DNA of 64,000 bases from positions 9,818,269-9,882,268 of the forward strand of contig JAOWCC010000655.1 in NCBI GenBank assembly GCA_030867875.1, written 5' to 3'. The translations under genes were made by a program, and so were the position numbers. The notes under the pieces are model-generated. The model had not been told where the DNA came from and searched no databases. It was given only the letters and a program-made list of their open reading frames with translations. This DNA comes from Actinernus sp. WN-2022 (taxonomy: Eukaryota; Cnidaria; Anthozoa; Actiniaria; Actinernidae). Shown here piece by piece: positions 34,948-46,216 of this stretch (the stretch's first letter is position 1; each line of letters opens with the position of its first letter).

Positions 34948-36460
34948 AACTATTAAGTAAGTTTGTTTATTGTTCTCTAAAATTGTAAGTTTAATTACTT
35001 TCACAACCAAAAGTGGCCATAAAATTATCTCGTAAAATGAAATCACTGAATGTGGAGCTTGTATTCATTATTCTGTAGAGTTGGCATTAATATCAGGACA
35101 CCATAGAACGTTTTAATGAAGTGTATTCGTTTAATTCCACTATGTACACCTCTGGTTCTTCGGCGGTTTTCGACTCGACTGATATAATTATAAGTTTAGT
35201 TTCTACCAAATAAACCATGATTGTGGTTTCTTTTAATTAGCTCATAAAACTCGTCTGGATTGTGTTAATTAATCATCAAAAATGATGTCCCTTTACCTCT
35301 AAATATCGAGATTGAATAGTTCGTCGTCTTTTTTTGTCCACCTTTCTGAATGTTTCAGGATCCAAAACTCAGTGCAAAAGCTCGTAAATCGTGTTCGCCG
35401 TTCGTTCAGATTTGCAAGCCGTGTCAACTCTTCCTTTTCTGGTACGGTAGCTCGGAAAATAAATGAAGCTCAAAATTTGCCAAGACAGTCGCTGAACAAA
35501 ATTCCCTGTTCACTTGGATTAGAGTTTTTCTCTAATTGCATGGTCTATAAAATAGTTTTCGTGGGAATAGAAAAGAAAAGTTTGGTGCAATCGTGAACAA
35601 AATCCGACGTGAGCGTGCAACCCATGGGCAAATGGTCCACGGCTATTAGCCAATCAGAGCGCTAAGTTTATCGTGGTTATGTTATAAAAAATAGTTTACA
35701 CAACCTTTAGAAATATTAGAATTTACTAAATTAGTAATTAGCGCTTTAGTAGAACATACATTATCTGACTTTGGAAAGCATTTAGCAGTATTACATAACC
35801 TTTGCGATATTACATAACTGTTTTGGTTACGGCTGCTCACATTGAATTTTAATCCTATTGTATTTATTTCAGGAATAGTAATTGCTTTTATTCAACATTT
35901 AAAAAAAACACTATTGTATTAGCTTTCAGTGTATATATATATCACTGAACCTGAATGTCAATTTTTATTTTTACTTTTTAACTGATGAAGGCTGAAAGCC
36001 GAAATGTTTTTTATAAAATACAATATGAAACTGTGAGAAGTTGGAAGTAGTAAGTACTTTCTAAAATTCTTCATATAATATACGCGCACAACTAGCTGTG
36101 AATCCAGAGTGATCCTTCTAGAGGAAGTACATCGTTAGTTTTTGCCGCTTTTTCTACATTCAATTTATATATACACAGCGAATTGCAAAAATTATGAGGT
36201 GTCCAGACATATCAACATATCGGGTGCATTGTGGGAACGATTTCCCGTTACTGTCCCGCACTGAGATCGACGCGACAATGGCTACGTGCTGTTAATGTAT
36301 TAATAGTGGACGCAGTAACTAAACAAAACTTTCGCGGTACTAAACAGCTTTTAAATGTTGTATTTATTTGATAAACCTATATTACACCCTTATTCGTACA
36401 TATCTGTACATCTGAACACGTAAATTTTCTACTAAATATAAAACAACGAACACATAACTG
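34948..36460. other. Shared palindrome block, no gene
   Basis: Matches 57389-58123 and 50470-51195 in reverse complement; the right-only 6.2-kb element lies between those two pieces. The 94-codon frame at 35312 (with its partner at 57480-57743, minus) is the same block in both arms but shows no known domain; I do not call it a gene. Confidence 0.5.
35982..36004 (+). ncRNA. Hammerhead-like CTGATGA...GAAA motif, left arm
   Basis: CTGATGA, a GGC/GCC stem and GAAA, again with one extra A before the stem. It is mirrored in the right arm at 50879-50901, where the stem is weaker. Similar to 345-373. Ribozyme activity is doubtful. Confidence 0.3.
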
Positions 36461-36465
36461 AAATT

Positions 36466-37687
36466 ATGGTTCAGAGAGCACTAACGGAAAGATGGATACG
36501 GCCCCGTCAAAGATCCTTGTGGGCTCTGTTCTAAAGGTTGCCGATTCAACCAACGAGCAATTCAGTGCGATGACTGCGATCGATGGTTTCACTCCAAATG
36601 CCTAAACATATGCCATTGAATGAATACTCAGAACTTAGTAATTCTTCCGCTCCTTGGTTTTGTGCTTCTTGCCGTCCACCACCTGAAGACACAGCCAATT
36701 CTACTACTGGTAATTTTCCTTTCCCCGATGTGAAACTGACCCGTGGTCTAAAAATCGTCCATATCAACATCAATCGCCTCTACAATAAATTGGACAGCAT
36801 TCGTGCTCTACTTCTACACTACCACTTCGATATATTAGCTATATCTGAAACTTGGTTGACGAATGATGTCATGGACTGTGAAATTTCCATCGGCGGATAT
36901 TCAATTTGCAGGAAAGATCGAGTTAGCAAAACCAAAAAATGCGGCGGTGGTACCCTTATATATGTTCGTAATGGCCTTGCTTACGATGTTCTTGATAACT
37001 TCGCTCCAACCGGTTCCGAATGTCTTTGGATAAAAATCAAAAGAAAAAAATACAAATGTTTATATGTTTGCTGTGTCTACAGACCAGAGGAACATGAAGT
37101 TAATTCTTTTATTGCTGGTCTAGAAACTGCTTTTTCCGAATTGGAAAACTTGGACCGTTGTGACATTTGTATTCTTGGAGACTTTAATATTGATTACGCC
37201 AAACACCGAAATCCACATCGTCGTTCTATTGAAAGATTTGCAAGTCAATTTGGTCAAATAATTAAAGATTTCACACGCATTACTGAAAATTCCCGTACAT
37301 TGATTGACCTATTATTAGTGAACAATACACATCGCATTCCTCAGTCTTGAGTTATACACCTGAGCCTTAGTGATCATTCTCTCGTCTATTGCATCATCAA
37401 ATCCGGTACTGATTCCCAAAGCACCACCAAGACTCATTGATTAACGTTCTTATAAATCTTTCAACCAAAAAGATTTCATTTCGGACCTGGAAAAAATTAC
37501 TTGGTCAGTAATTGAAACCTTTGATGACATCGATGATGCAATCTTCACTTGGAACCAGCTTTTTACTCAAGTTGCCAATGAACATGCTCCAATTAAAAGT
37601 CGTAAATTTAAAGGCAATCCTTGCCCCTGGATGAATAAAGATCTCTTGTCCTCCATGCAGAAACGTGATTTTCACCACCGTAAAGCC
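36466..37687 (+). pseudogene. LINE with PHD finger and endonuclease, left-arm copy, cut at 37687
   Basis: Frames ~36490-36605 read CGLC, CRF, CDDCDRWFHSKC, the first metal ligands of a PHD finger. A 2-base insertion (AT near 36608) shifts the frame before WFCASC. 36583-37350 then encodes an endonuclease: LKIVHININRLYNKLDSIR, DILAISETWLTNDV, GGGTLIYVRNG, CILGDFNIDYA. A stop and shifts follow. At 37687 the text ends abruptly against minus-strand Crypton sequence. PHD fingers occur in ORFs of some CR1-type LINEs; binding to modified histones is plausible but untested. Confidence 0.75.
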
Positions 37688-38116
37688 CATCTGTTTTGGA
37701 TGTGGTTGCTATTTGCTCGTTTTTATTAGCGTGAATGAAAGTAAGCGCCGAATACATGTACTTAAACTGATTAAGCATTGCCTTTTCACAGTAGCTCTCA
37801 ATACTTGTGTCACTTCTGTGACCAATTACTGCTTTGATTTTACGTGTTTCTACGTTGTTGGAGGACAGAACAGTGGCAGTCGTTGCTGTCAGAGAGTGGT
37901 TTGTAAAATACGGCAAGATACGTACATGCTCTCTCCGTTATATTTCGCAGCATGTTTCCAGTGTGTTGTGGCCGATTCCTTTCTTTTCATACCAGATCTT
38001 GATCTTTTCTGGATCGAACTTGATGGAAACGTCTTTTGGTCGCTGAAACATATATAGCTTAATTCAACTTCAGGATTAAGATGACTTAGGTAAGCTTTAA
38101 TCGTTTGAACTGGATA
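37688..38116 (-). pseudogene. Tyrosine recombinase (Crypton/DUF3504 type), C-terminal part
   Basis: Minus strand: RYPVQTIKAYLSHLNPEVE, then QKTFPSS, then after a frame change YTNHSLTATTATVLSS, KIKAVIGHRS and SIESYCEK. This is the catalytic half of a tyrosine recombinase: the H-x-x-R box reads HSLT, so the conserved Arg is lost, while GHRS and the final Tyr remain. The sequence stops at 37688 where the palindrome arm begins. A SINE (38117-38455) sits directly upstream. The N-terminal half is at 45410-46216. Confidence 0.75.
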
Positions 38117-38455
38117 TCTCGCCTCACTGGTTAGCTCAGTTGGTAGAGCACGTCTAGAGTGCGGGAGGTCGGGGGTTCGAATCTCGGCCGCGTCCTTGGG
38201 CAGGGACATATATAAGCCGTTGGCCTTGTCTTCTTCTACTTCTAATCAGGGGGAAGGGGACGAAGGGGACGTTGAAGGGGACGTGAAAGAACGTGCTGCG
38301 CTACTCGAAAAAGAGCGGGGGATAGTACAATGGCCAGCAGCGTAGTATAAGCAGTCTGTAACCTCACTGACAGGATGTCAGTAATTGTAAACCGCCATGA
38401 GACTGTGGTGATATGGCGCTATATAAATAGAGGTTATTGGCTTGACAATAAAAGT
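38117..38455 (+). mobile_element. tRNA-derived SINE
   Basis: The head holds TTAGCTCAGTTGGTAGAGCA (A box) and GGTTCGAATC (B box) 40 bases on. A GCAC/GTGC anticodon stem is visible but the acceptor stem does not pair. A unique body follows, then a tail with 'ggcgctatataaatagaggt', typical of SINE tails shared with LINEs. It interrupts the Crypton-type gene. Target duplication not identified. Confidence 0.75.
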
Positions 38456-38939
38456 TTTATGTCCTACCCGTATTGGTAATGTAATACTATACAAAGCACA
38501 TGGTAAGCACGTGCACAATGCATGCGGAGTGGGAGTCAATTATTCACACCCCCTACAGGGGCTTACAATGCAGCACAAGGTCCAACTCTTGTGACATCAG
38601 TCTGCTGCTTACGCTCCACCTAACAGCTTTTTAATTTTTCAACCCTCCTCCTCCCCATGGTCCGTGCCACCTTCTTATTTGTGCTAAGGGTGCTAAGTCG
38701 CTTTTAAGTCCCCACCTTTGCTGGGAAAATTATATTTTTCTAAAAATAAGATATGTAATGATACAAATATTAATGAGTTATTAAAGCGGCTATGTGCTCA
38801 AAATTTGCACATAGCCAGATTAATCCAACTCAGTAGTTTTGTGTTTCTGTCCCGCAAACCGAGCTCAACATTGACAGCAGGTCCATCATGTATAATCACA
38901 ATTCAGGGAAGGACATAAATGGACATTAGTATTTATTAT
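38456..38939. other. Unassigned 480 bp between SINE and BEL/Pao element
   Basis: It lies where the middle of the recombinase gene should continue but shows no recombinase text. It has a perfect GGCTATGTGC/GCACATAGCC hairpin (about 38788-38816). It could be an intron or another insertion. Confidence 0.35.
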
Positions 38940-39149
38940 TGTTCAGGCCCGAAATCCGATTCCTGTGGTGGCTGATTCTTGCGTGAGGACTCGGTCGGGT
39001 AGACGAGTAAAGACTCCAAGGAGGTTCCGCTGACTTTGTTGTTGCTTGGTCGCCACGTCGGAATGAACAAATTACAGAGCTGAATGAACCGAAACTGAAT
39101 TGTTAAGTGTAGTTGAGTTGAAATAAAATACTAGACGCTGATCATAACA
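38940..39149 (+). repeat. 5' LTR
   Basis: 210 bp, TG...CA. Compared with the 3' LTR it has an extra ~11-base block near 39018 and lacks short blocks near 'cacgtg' and 'gcat'. Because pol runs into the 3' LTR, this copy also encodes a fossil of the pol C-terminus. Confidence 0.9.
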
Positions 39150-39199
39150 TTAGTAGCAGAACAAGGTTGGTGAATGTATGGTGAAACCTTTTAGGAAGA

Positions 39200-41137
39200 A
39201 TGGCAGAACAAGCATTGGAAGAACAAGCATTGGCAGAAGTTGTCGACAAGTTGACTCAAGCCGACCTACACAATGAGCTGATTAACCGGAGTTTAGCAAC
39301 CCAGGGAAGCCTAAAGAAATGAAAAGAGAGGTTGTTTGTGGCTTTAAGACGTGAGTTTACAGAAACAGGTAATGTCAACGGATTTGCGTTTATTGTGGGT
39401 GTTATTTCGGATCCGCCAAGGGGCGAAAGCTCTGAAACAATTGTTAAAAACAGTGAAGCTAAAGCGAATGACGACAGACTTGAGAATTTGAAAGAGGGTT
39501 TTAAACTAATGCAGAAGCAAATTGAAACCTCAAATGAAATCCAAGGAAGGATTTTAGACATTCTGGGTAAAGGTAGCGGGCTTAGCAGTTCCGTAGGAGA
39601 CTTACCAGTGAGTGGTATAAACATGGCGCCCATGATGAAACACGAGTCCGGAAATGACGTAGATAGCGGCGCCACAGGCAGCCCAATAGATCATTCACTC
39701 GCAGTAAAATATGAGACCGGAAATGGCGTAGCTAGCAGTGCTACAGGAAGCCCAAGCGGCCCCACTGTAACAATAAAACGGTATGGATCAGATTCATCTT
39801 TATCGGATAAAGGGTTCAAAGATTTGAAGAGAAAGTTTGACTTTTATGTAAGGGGAGTTTCAGAAGAGCTCGTAGACATTCAAAGGGCTTCAGGTAAAGA
39901 TAAATACGAAGCTAAAGCCAATGTAACTGTCGGCCTTCGCAGGCTAAAGAAGGAAGTAGAAAAGGCTGAGACAGCCCTCGATTACTTACTAGATATGACT
40001 GACGAATATCCAAGTGAAGTGAATGAAATTGTTAAGAAATGGGAAATTGGCCGTAATGAATGCAAAGAAGTCGAGCGAGAAGCGGAAGTGTATCTCCTGA
40101 AAGCGCGTTTAGCAGAGAAGGAAGCACAGCGTAAACGAGAAAATGTTAAGCTCCCGGCGTATAATGTTACCGAATTTCACGGGAATATACTTTCATGGCC
40201 GGCCTGGATTCAGAGCTTTTCACGAGTTATTGATGATAATCCGGATCTTGAAATAAGCACTAAATACGACTATTTGATGAGTCGTTTGAAGGGTGAGACA
40301 AAGGAAGCTGTAAGGGGGTTCGGTGGTGACGCGAAGAATTACGACAAGACAAAGGTAACTTTAAACACTAGATACGGAGACGAAAGGCTGATTACTTAGG
40401 GGTATCTCGAACACGTCCTAGCAACCAACAGCGTAGAGAAGGAAGAGGTGAGCTTCATACGAGAGTTGTACAATCGGTTGACAAATGCATGCGAGTCACT
40501 AGAGTCGTATAACATTAGCCGAGATTCGTTCTATTTAGCTATGTTTGAAAGACCCCTACCCCCGGAACTGAAACAAGAGTGGGAGAAGAAAATTAGCCGC
40601 ATTCGTAGAGAGAGCGACAGTAAGTTTCACGCTACCGTAGACGATTTTTTTGGTTTTCTCCTCGATGAAGTTCAAAGCCTCGAAGCCACAGAACCAGTAC
40701 ACCTTGAAGCAGGAAATGAGAGCAAAGATAAGCAAGAGTCCAAGCGCAGATGGAGGCCGGGTCGTTTCCCGGATAGACCCCAGGCATGTTCGGGACAAGC
40801 ACTGATGGCGAGATCGCAATCTGTCAGATGTGTCTTTTGTGACAAGACGGGGCACAACGGCGCGGACTGTACGAAAGCGTTAGAGATAACTGTGGATGAA
40901 AGATTGAATCTTGTGAGTACCGCGAGGCGATGTTTCAATTGCTTACACCCCATGGAACGAGATGATCACAACTCCAGAAGTTGCACAGGGGAGCCATGTG
41001 GGGTAAATGGCTGTACAGCGAAGCAGTCCAAAATCCTTCATGCCGAGGGACCCCCTTCAGATGAGGACCCGCAAGAAGCCAGCTCAAGTAACTGCACCGC
41101 GGCATCTTCAAGTGGCATGAGTAAGAGGGAGAAGTGA
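39200..41137 (+). pseudogene. gag: nucleocapsid-type polyprotein, two in-frame stops
   Basis: One frame from ATG at 39200 with TGA near 39320 and TAG at 40397-40399. Residues after the first stop are charged and coiled-coil-like (KKEVEKAETALDYL). KLPAYNVTEFHGNILSWPAW is the family's capsid-start signature, followed by KYDYLMSRLKGETKEAVRGF. Near the end are two zinc knuckles: CVFCDKTGHNGADC and CFNCLHPMERDDHNSRSC. In the family this forms particles and binds element RNA. Confidence 0.85.
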
Positions 41138-41161
41138 TGTCCAGTAGCTCTAAGTAAACTG

Positions 41162-41534
41162 ATGTACGAAGGTAAAGAGGTTACAGTGAGAGTGTTTTTA
41201 GACAGTGGTTCTAAGGACTCGTACATTCGCGAGAGCATCGCGGAAGCACTAGCAATGAAAAGGATAAGCTCTGTAAAGTACTTCAAGACAACAGGGTTTG
41301 GTGGTGTCGTAGTGCCCCAGAAGACGAAGATAGTGTGTTTCTCCCTGGGAAGAAGAGGTGGTGCTGAAACAGACAAACGAATCGAAGTAGAAGCTTGGAC
41401 GACCAGGAAGATGTGTGATCCTATATACTGAGCCAATTTCCGTTGATTTCCACCGTTACCCTCAACTGAAGGGCCTTGACCTGGCCGACGACTATCCCCG
41501 CGGAGCTGAAGTTGTAGACGTACTGCTCGGAATC
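41162..41534 (+). pseudogene. Aspartic protease region
   Basis: VRVFLDSGSKDSYIRESIAE gives the active-site D-S-G in the usual position, in frame with gag after one stop. A frameshift near 41428 moves the rest (VDFHRYPQLKGLDLADDYP, VDVLLGIDYTW) into another frame. Cleaves the polyprotein in intact elements. Confidence 0.75.
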
Positions 41535-42574
41535 GATTATACATGGATTGTGTTTTGAAGGATGACAAGTTTGAGTTCACTGAGCGCATGCATGCCCAGG
41601 ACTCTATGTTTGGATGGGTCCTTAGAGGCGTTGTTCCAGACAAGACGTACATCGACGAACAAGCTACGTTCTCCGTGGAGAAAGGAGCTGAAGTATCGAC
41701 GCAATCGATGCTGATCAGTGCACAGTATAGCGAGAGGCCGTGCGACGACCTTACCCTGGTTTGGGAACTCGAAACTTTAGGAATAAGACAAGACAATGAA
41801 CGCCTCACGCCTGACGAAGAGAATGCAACTATTAGGTTCCAAGAAACATTAAAGTTCGTTCCCGAGGAAGGGCATTACGAGGTCGGGCTTCCGTGGAAGG
41901 ACAATATCCCTGATCTCATCGATAATTATGACCAAGCCAGAAGGAGGTTAGAGTCTGTCGAAGGAAGAAATGTATATTGCAGCTATGAACAAATATATCG
42001 ACTCAGGGCACGCACGAGAAATTAAGCCTGACGAAGTAGCAGGGAAGGTGCCATATCTGCCTCACCATCCTATCTTTCGACAGGACAAGACAACCACCAA
42101 GTGCAGGGTCGTGTTTGACGCCAGTGCAAAGACTGTGGATGGGGTGTCGCTAAATGACTGTCTTTACGAAGGACCGAATGTCCTTCCGAACATGGTGCAA
42201 GTCCTAATAAGGTTTAGGTATAAAAACATAGGGCTTGTGTCTGACATTCAATCGATGTTTTTACAAATCCTGATGAAATAGGAGGATCAACATGTCCACC
42301 GCTTTCTTTGAGAGATATGCAAATGAACACAAGACCCAAAGTGTATTGCATGACCAGAGTCACGTTTGGCATTAAATCATCACCTTACCAGAGTGAATCG
42401 ATCGTGCACGAGCACACCAGACGATGTGAAGAGAAGTTCCCTAAGGTCGCCCAGGAGGTTCGACAGAACATGCATATGGACGATTACGTCGGCGGAGAGG
42501 ACTCAGTCGCTTTAGCACTGAAGCTGCAGGGAGACATGACAGAAATGATGAAGGATGGTGGATTTAGGCTGTGA
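41535..42574 (+). pseudogene. Reverse transcriptase
   Basis: Frames 41543-42025, 41970-42281 and 42308-42574. KCRVVFDASAKTVDGVSLND is the conserved BEL/Pao fingers block, VSDIQSMFLQI carries the first catalytic Asp, RVTFGIKSSPYQ follows, and NMHMDDYVGG holds the catalytic MDD. At least two frameshifts are present. Confidence 0.85.
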
Positions 42575-43500
42575 GTGTACTGGAACAGGTTCCCGAAGAA
42601 GAGAGAGAGCAAGTAATGTGGTCGTAGATCTAGACAGCAAGGAGCGTTAGCTCGGACGGTACCTTAAAAACGTTAGGTGTATCTTGGAACACCGCAGATG
42701 ATACCCTTTACTTTAAAGTCCTGCCTCAGAAACAGACAGCGAAAGTGAAGTCCAAGAGAAGCATGTTGTCTTCTTTAGCCTCAACGTTTGACCCTATGGG
42801 CTTGTATACTCCGTTCACGGTGCGTGCAAAGATACTTTTGCAAGATGCGTGGATTGAAGGTTTGCAGTGGGATGAGCCTCTACCGGAAGGTTTGTCGCAG
42901 AAGTTTGATTCCTGGAAGGAGGAGCTGTCCAGATTGAGTACAATTCTGATCTCGAGATGTTTCAAGAAGGATATCGGAGAAGTTGTAGATGTCCAACTCC
43001 ATGGGTTTTCAAACGCCAGCGAACGATGCTACGGAGGTGCCATATACCTGCGTCTACAAGATAACCAAGGAAGAGTGGCGACAAATTTAATTATGTCAAG
43101 GAACAAGCTTGCCCCGACAAAGAAGATGTCCTTGCCGAGATTGGAGTTGTGTGGAGCATTGCTTATGATGTTTGTAAAGGATGCGCTGAGCCTGGAACTA
43201 TCACGAATCGCTTGTTGGTCTGATCGTGTTCAACTGGCTTCGCAAGCCAGCTGGAACGTGGAAGAACTTCATCGCTAATCGGGTTCAGGAGATACGAGAT
43301 ACCATCGACCCGAGCAAGTGGAATCATGTTAGTGGTGATGAGAATCCCAGTGACCTTTTAACTCGAGGGATCTCAGTGGAGAAGCTGAAGACTGCAGACA
43401 TGAGGTGGAAGGGACCTGAGTGGCTTTCTCCCTAAATGAGGAAAAATGGCCCTCGAGCAAGCTAGTTGAGGTAGATGTGTGTGAAGTGGAATTGAAGAAA
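42575..43500 (+). pseudogene. RNase H and connection region
   Basis: LASTFDPMGLYTPFTVRAKI marks the Pao-type thumb/connection region. HGFSNASERCYGGAIYLR is the RNase H start (the expected D reads N), and LPRLELCGAL carries the catalytic Glu. VSGDENPSDLLTRGIS then KGPEWLSP closes the domain. Frames change near 43226. Confidence 0.8.
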
Positions 43501-43599
43501 GCACCTGTCACGAAGTAAATGCGGTTGAACGCTGAAGCAGGCGAATAAAATGAAGACGGACAAGCAGAAACACCAACCGTCGATGATACGCAATTAAGT

Positions 43600-45362
43600 T
43601 ATGCATACCCATATTTCGCGTCAAACATCGAAACATGGAATAAGCTCAGACGGGTGACAGCGAAAATTATGTCGTGGAAAAGGGCGTCAGAAGAGGAGAA
43701 TGAAGTGCGAGAGTTGAATGCAGTGGATATAAAGGGAGCCAAAGACATGTGTTTGAGACTTGTGCAGAAGCAACACTTCAGAGAAGAGTATCGAGCTTTG
43801 TCAGAAGGAAATCCTTTAACAGCCAAGAGCCGTATCGTGAGCTTGGATCCTGTATTAATGGACGGATTGATTCGAGTAGGTGGTTGCTTAGAGAGAGCGC
43901 AGATATCAGAGGATGCGAAGCATCCGGTGATTCTCTCTTACAACGATGAAGTCGTTGCCAAGTTGATCCTCGATGTTCACAGAAAAAATGCGCATGCGGG
44001 ACCCGACACGACATTAGCCATTTTACGTGAGCGTTACTGGATAATAAAGGGTCGACGGGAGGTAAAGAGAGTGCTAGGAACTTGTCTACTATGCTGCGCT
44101 GCCACCGAAAGACTACAGCTCAAGGCCAGAATATGGGCGACTTACCCCGTGAGCGAGTGAGGACCTGGGATCACGCAGGATTCGTCGATGTAGGCATTGA
44201 TTTTACCGGCCCGGTTTACATTAAGGACGGAAGTAAGACCATAAAGACTTGGATCTGCCTTTTTGTTTGTGGCAACACAAGAGCCATCCATTTAGAACTT
44301 ACCACGGATATGACGACTGAAACATTTCTAGATGCGTATCAGAGAATGATCAATCGCAGAGGAATTAGTGAGACGATACATTCGGACAATCAAACGTCGT
44401 TTCACAAAGCAGACAAGGTGCTCAAGGCGGCGTATAACGTAACCGAGAAGGCTTGGAAGAAGATAGATCGGAAGGCAGTTGAGCGTCGATTCGCCTCATT
44501 GGGTGTGAAGTGGAAGTTCATAACTGAACGTGCGAGCCACCAAAGAGGATGGTGGGAACGCTATTGTCGTATGCTGAAGGGGCCTTTAAGAATAGTGCTT
44601 GGAAGGGCCTTACTTACGTTTCAAGAGTTGCAAACCGTTCTAACGGATATCGAGGCTCAGATCAATTCAAGGCCGTTGACCTTTGTTAGAGACGATATAA
44701 GAGATGGAATGGTAATTACCCCTGCTCATCTTTTAATCGGACGTTCGCTGGGACACCTACCAGAGTTTCCGAAGAGAAGTCAAGATGATCTGAACGTTCA
44801 GAAAAGGTTCTTGTACCGTCAACGTATCGCAGACCATTTTTGGCAAAGATGGCAAAAGGAATACCTGCCTAATCTCAACGTTAGAAAGAAATGGCACCTC
44901 GAAGTTGAACCGTTAAGGGTCAGAGATGTAGCCTTAGTAGCGGAAGATAAGGTACCAAGAAGCAAGTGGATTTTAGCTAACGTCGAGTACTTATACCCGG
45001 GTAGGGCCAGACCTGTCAGAAATGTACGTGTGAAGACAGCAAAGGGCTTCCTGAATCGACCTGTGCAGAATGTTCATCTGCTAGAAGCTGGAGCAGACTG
45101 GAAGTTACCCGAGATAAGGAACGTGATGCAGACACCATCGAAAGTCGAAGAGGGCGCCAAGGAAGTTATGCTAGACACCAACGTGTCTATGGAGGGGGAG
45201 GATGTTCAGGCCCGAAATACTATTCCTGTGGTAGCTGATTCTTGCGTCAGGACTCGGTCGGGCAGACGAGTAAAGACTCCTGACTTTGTTGTTGCTTGGT
45301 CGCCACGTGCACGTCGGAATGAACTGAGTACAGATCTGAATGAACCGAAACTGAATTGTTAA
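43600..45362 (+). pseudogene. Integrase (DDE type), extending into the 3' LTR
   Basis: 43654-44160 has the zinc-binding part (KLILDVHRKNAHAGPDTTLA, GTCLLCC). 44082-45362 has the catalytic core: VGIDFTGPVYI (first Asp), TIHSDNQTSF (second Asp) and RGWWERYCRML (Glu). INSRPLTFV and the C-terminal DNA-binding tail follow. The stop at 45360-45362 lies inside the 3' LTR, so about 53 codons are LTR-encoded. One frame change separates the two parts. Confidence 0.85.
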
Positions 45363-45409
45363 GTGTAGTTGAGTTGAAATAAAATACTAGACTCTGCATG
45401 ATCATAACA
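45203..45409 (+). repeat. 3' LTR
   Basis: 207 bp, TGTTCAGG...CATAACA, followed by ATTAT. Contains the last part of the integrase frame. Confidence 0.9.
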
Positions 45410-46216
45410 ATTATTATTAGTTTGTCCAACGATTTTGCCGTCTGAGTGGTCTTCAGTGCCAGTGTGGTTTTTACTTGAAAGCACCATTCCAAGTTCGCCT
45501 TTATTAAGCTCGAAATATTTTTCTCCTTCAACTGTTACAGTAAGACGGAGTATTGACTTTTTCATGAGACTATGATTCTCCCTTCCTCTTTTTCCAAAGT
45601 ACAGGGAAATATAAAACCAAGCTGTTTGCATCAAAATACGAGGATTTCGCGTTTCGGCGCTAGCCAATTCGTTTGCTTCTTATTTCCTCACTGTGTCTGC
45701 AGGTTGGGAATTTGTGTGTACTGTTCCACCTATTTTGTCAGTACTAGTAAGGTGCTTCAGAAAATAATTTAAGGTTTTATTTGCCTCGTGAAACAAGTTA
45801 GTATCACAAATTGAAAACCTTTTGTTGAACGGCAGTGGCAAACGAAGATGGCGGTCGAGGGCTGCTCGGATGGACATTAAGCTGGTTTTCTTGTAGTAGC
45901 TGATATCCTTTTTTCTTGTTGATACGTAGAACTTTGAAAGCATTTGTTTATTTCATCGATATCCATGCTCTCAATAACTGCTGTGAACTCTTTTTGTTGT
46001 TCAAACCATTCTATAAAAAAAAAGTCGATGTAAACTCGAGTTCCATTCTTTCAAAAAATAAAACATTGAAACTGGACGAAAAAGAAAAAATACTGGACCT
46101 TTATAGAGATTCACACAGTATTTTGTTGCATGTTTAGTCTTTATCGGAACAGCATTCTGTTTCATTTCATTTATTTCTTCATAAGAAATTTGAGCAAAGC
46201 GACTGCTGGCAGCCAT
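45410..46216 (-). pseudogene. Tyrosine recombinase (Crypton/DUF3504 type), N-terminal half
   Basis: Minus strand from ATG at 46216: MAASSRFAQISYEEINEMKQ opens the core-binding domain. After frame changes come WFEQQKEFTAVIESMDIDE, LSKFYVSTRKKDISYYKKTS and ANKTLNYFLKHLTSTDK. Then ILMQTAWFYISLYFGKRGRE holds the first catalytic Arg, and FELNKGELGMV and GTEDHSDGKIVGQT follow. This order matches the Crypton-derived domain also present in vertebrate ZMYM, QRICH1 and KIAA1958 proteins. At 45410 the BEL/Pao element cuts it. The catalytic half continues at 38116-37688. Confidence 0.75.

Larger units (their letters stand above)
23318..37687 (+). repeat. Left arm of the giant imperfect palindrome
   Basis: Colinear blocks match the reverse complement of the right arm: 23318-25325 with 61797-64000; 28389-29645 with 60590-61796; 31100-31888 with 59213-60004; 33113-34243 with 58124-59212; 34948-35690 with 57389-58123; 35690-37687 with 49245-51195. 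Left-only insertions are 25326-28388, 31889-33112 and 34244-34947. 29646-31099 is replaced by different sequence on the right. The inner edge cuts a LINE at 37687 and joins it to Crypton sequence. The true outer edge cannot be seen, because its partner would lie past base 64000. No gene in 23318-25325 is supported. Confidence 0.88.
38940..45409 (+). mobile_element. BEL/Pao LTR retrotransposon, degenerate, TSD ATTAT
   Basis: Two LTRs beginning TGTTCAGG and ending CATAACA (38940-39149 and 45203-45409) bound gag-pol. ATTAT flanks both sides (38935-38939 and 45410-45414). The internal order is gag with zinc knuckles, protease, reverse transcriptase, RNase H, integrase, all in one orientation. By eye about ten substitutions and three small indels separate the LTRs, so it is not recent. 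Several stops and frameshifts make it inactive. It is inserted in opposite orientation in a Crypton-type gene. Confidence 0.93.

Noticed and set aside
35312..35596. 94-codon frame repeated in the right arm (57480-57743, minus)
   Set aside because: Its conservation is fully explained by the palindrome; no domain, no splice or poly-A signals.
38127..38200. Functional tRNA gene
   Set aside because: A and B boxes and an anticodon hairpin are present, but the acceptor stem does not pair and a SINE body and tail follow.
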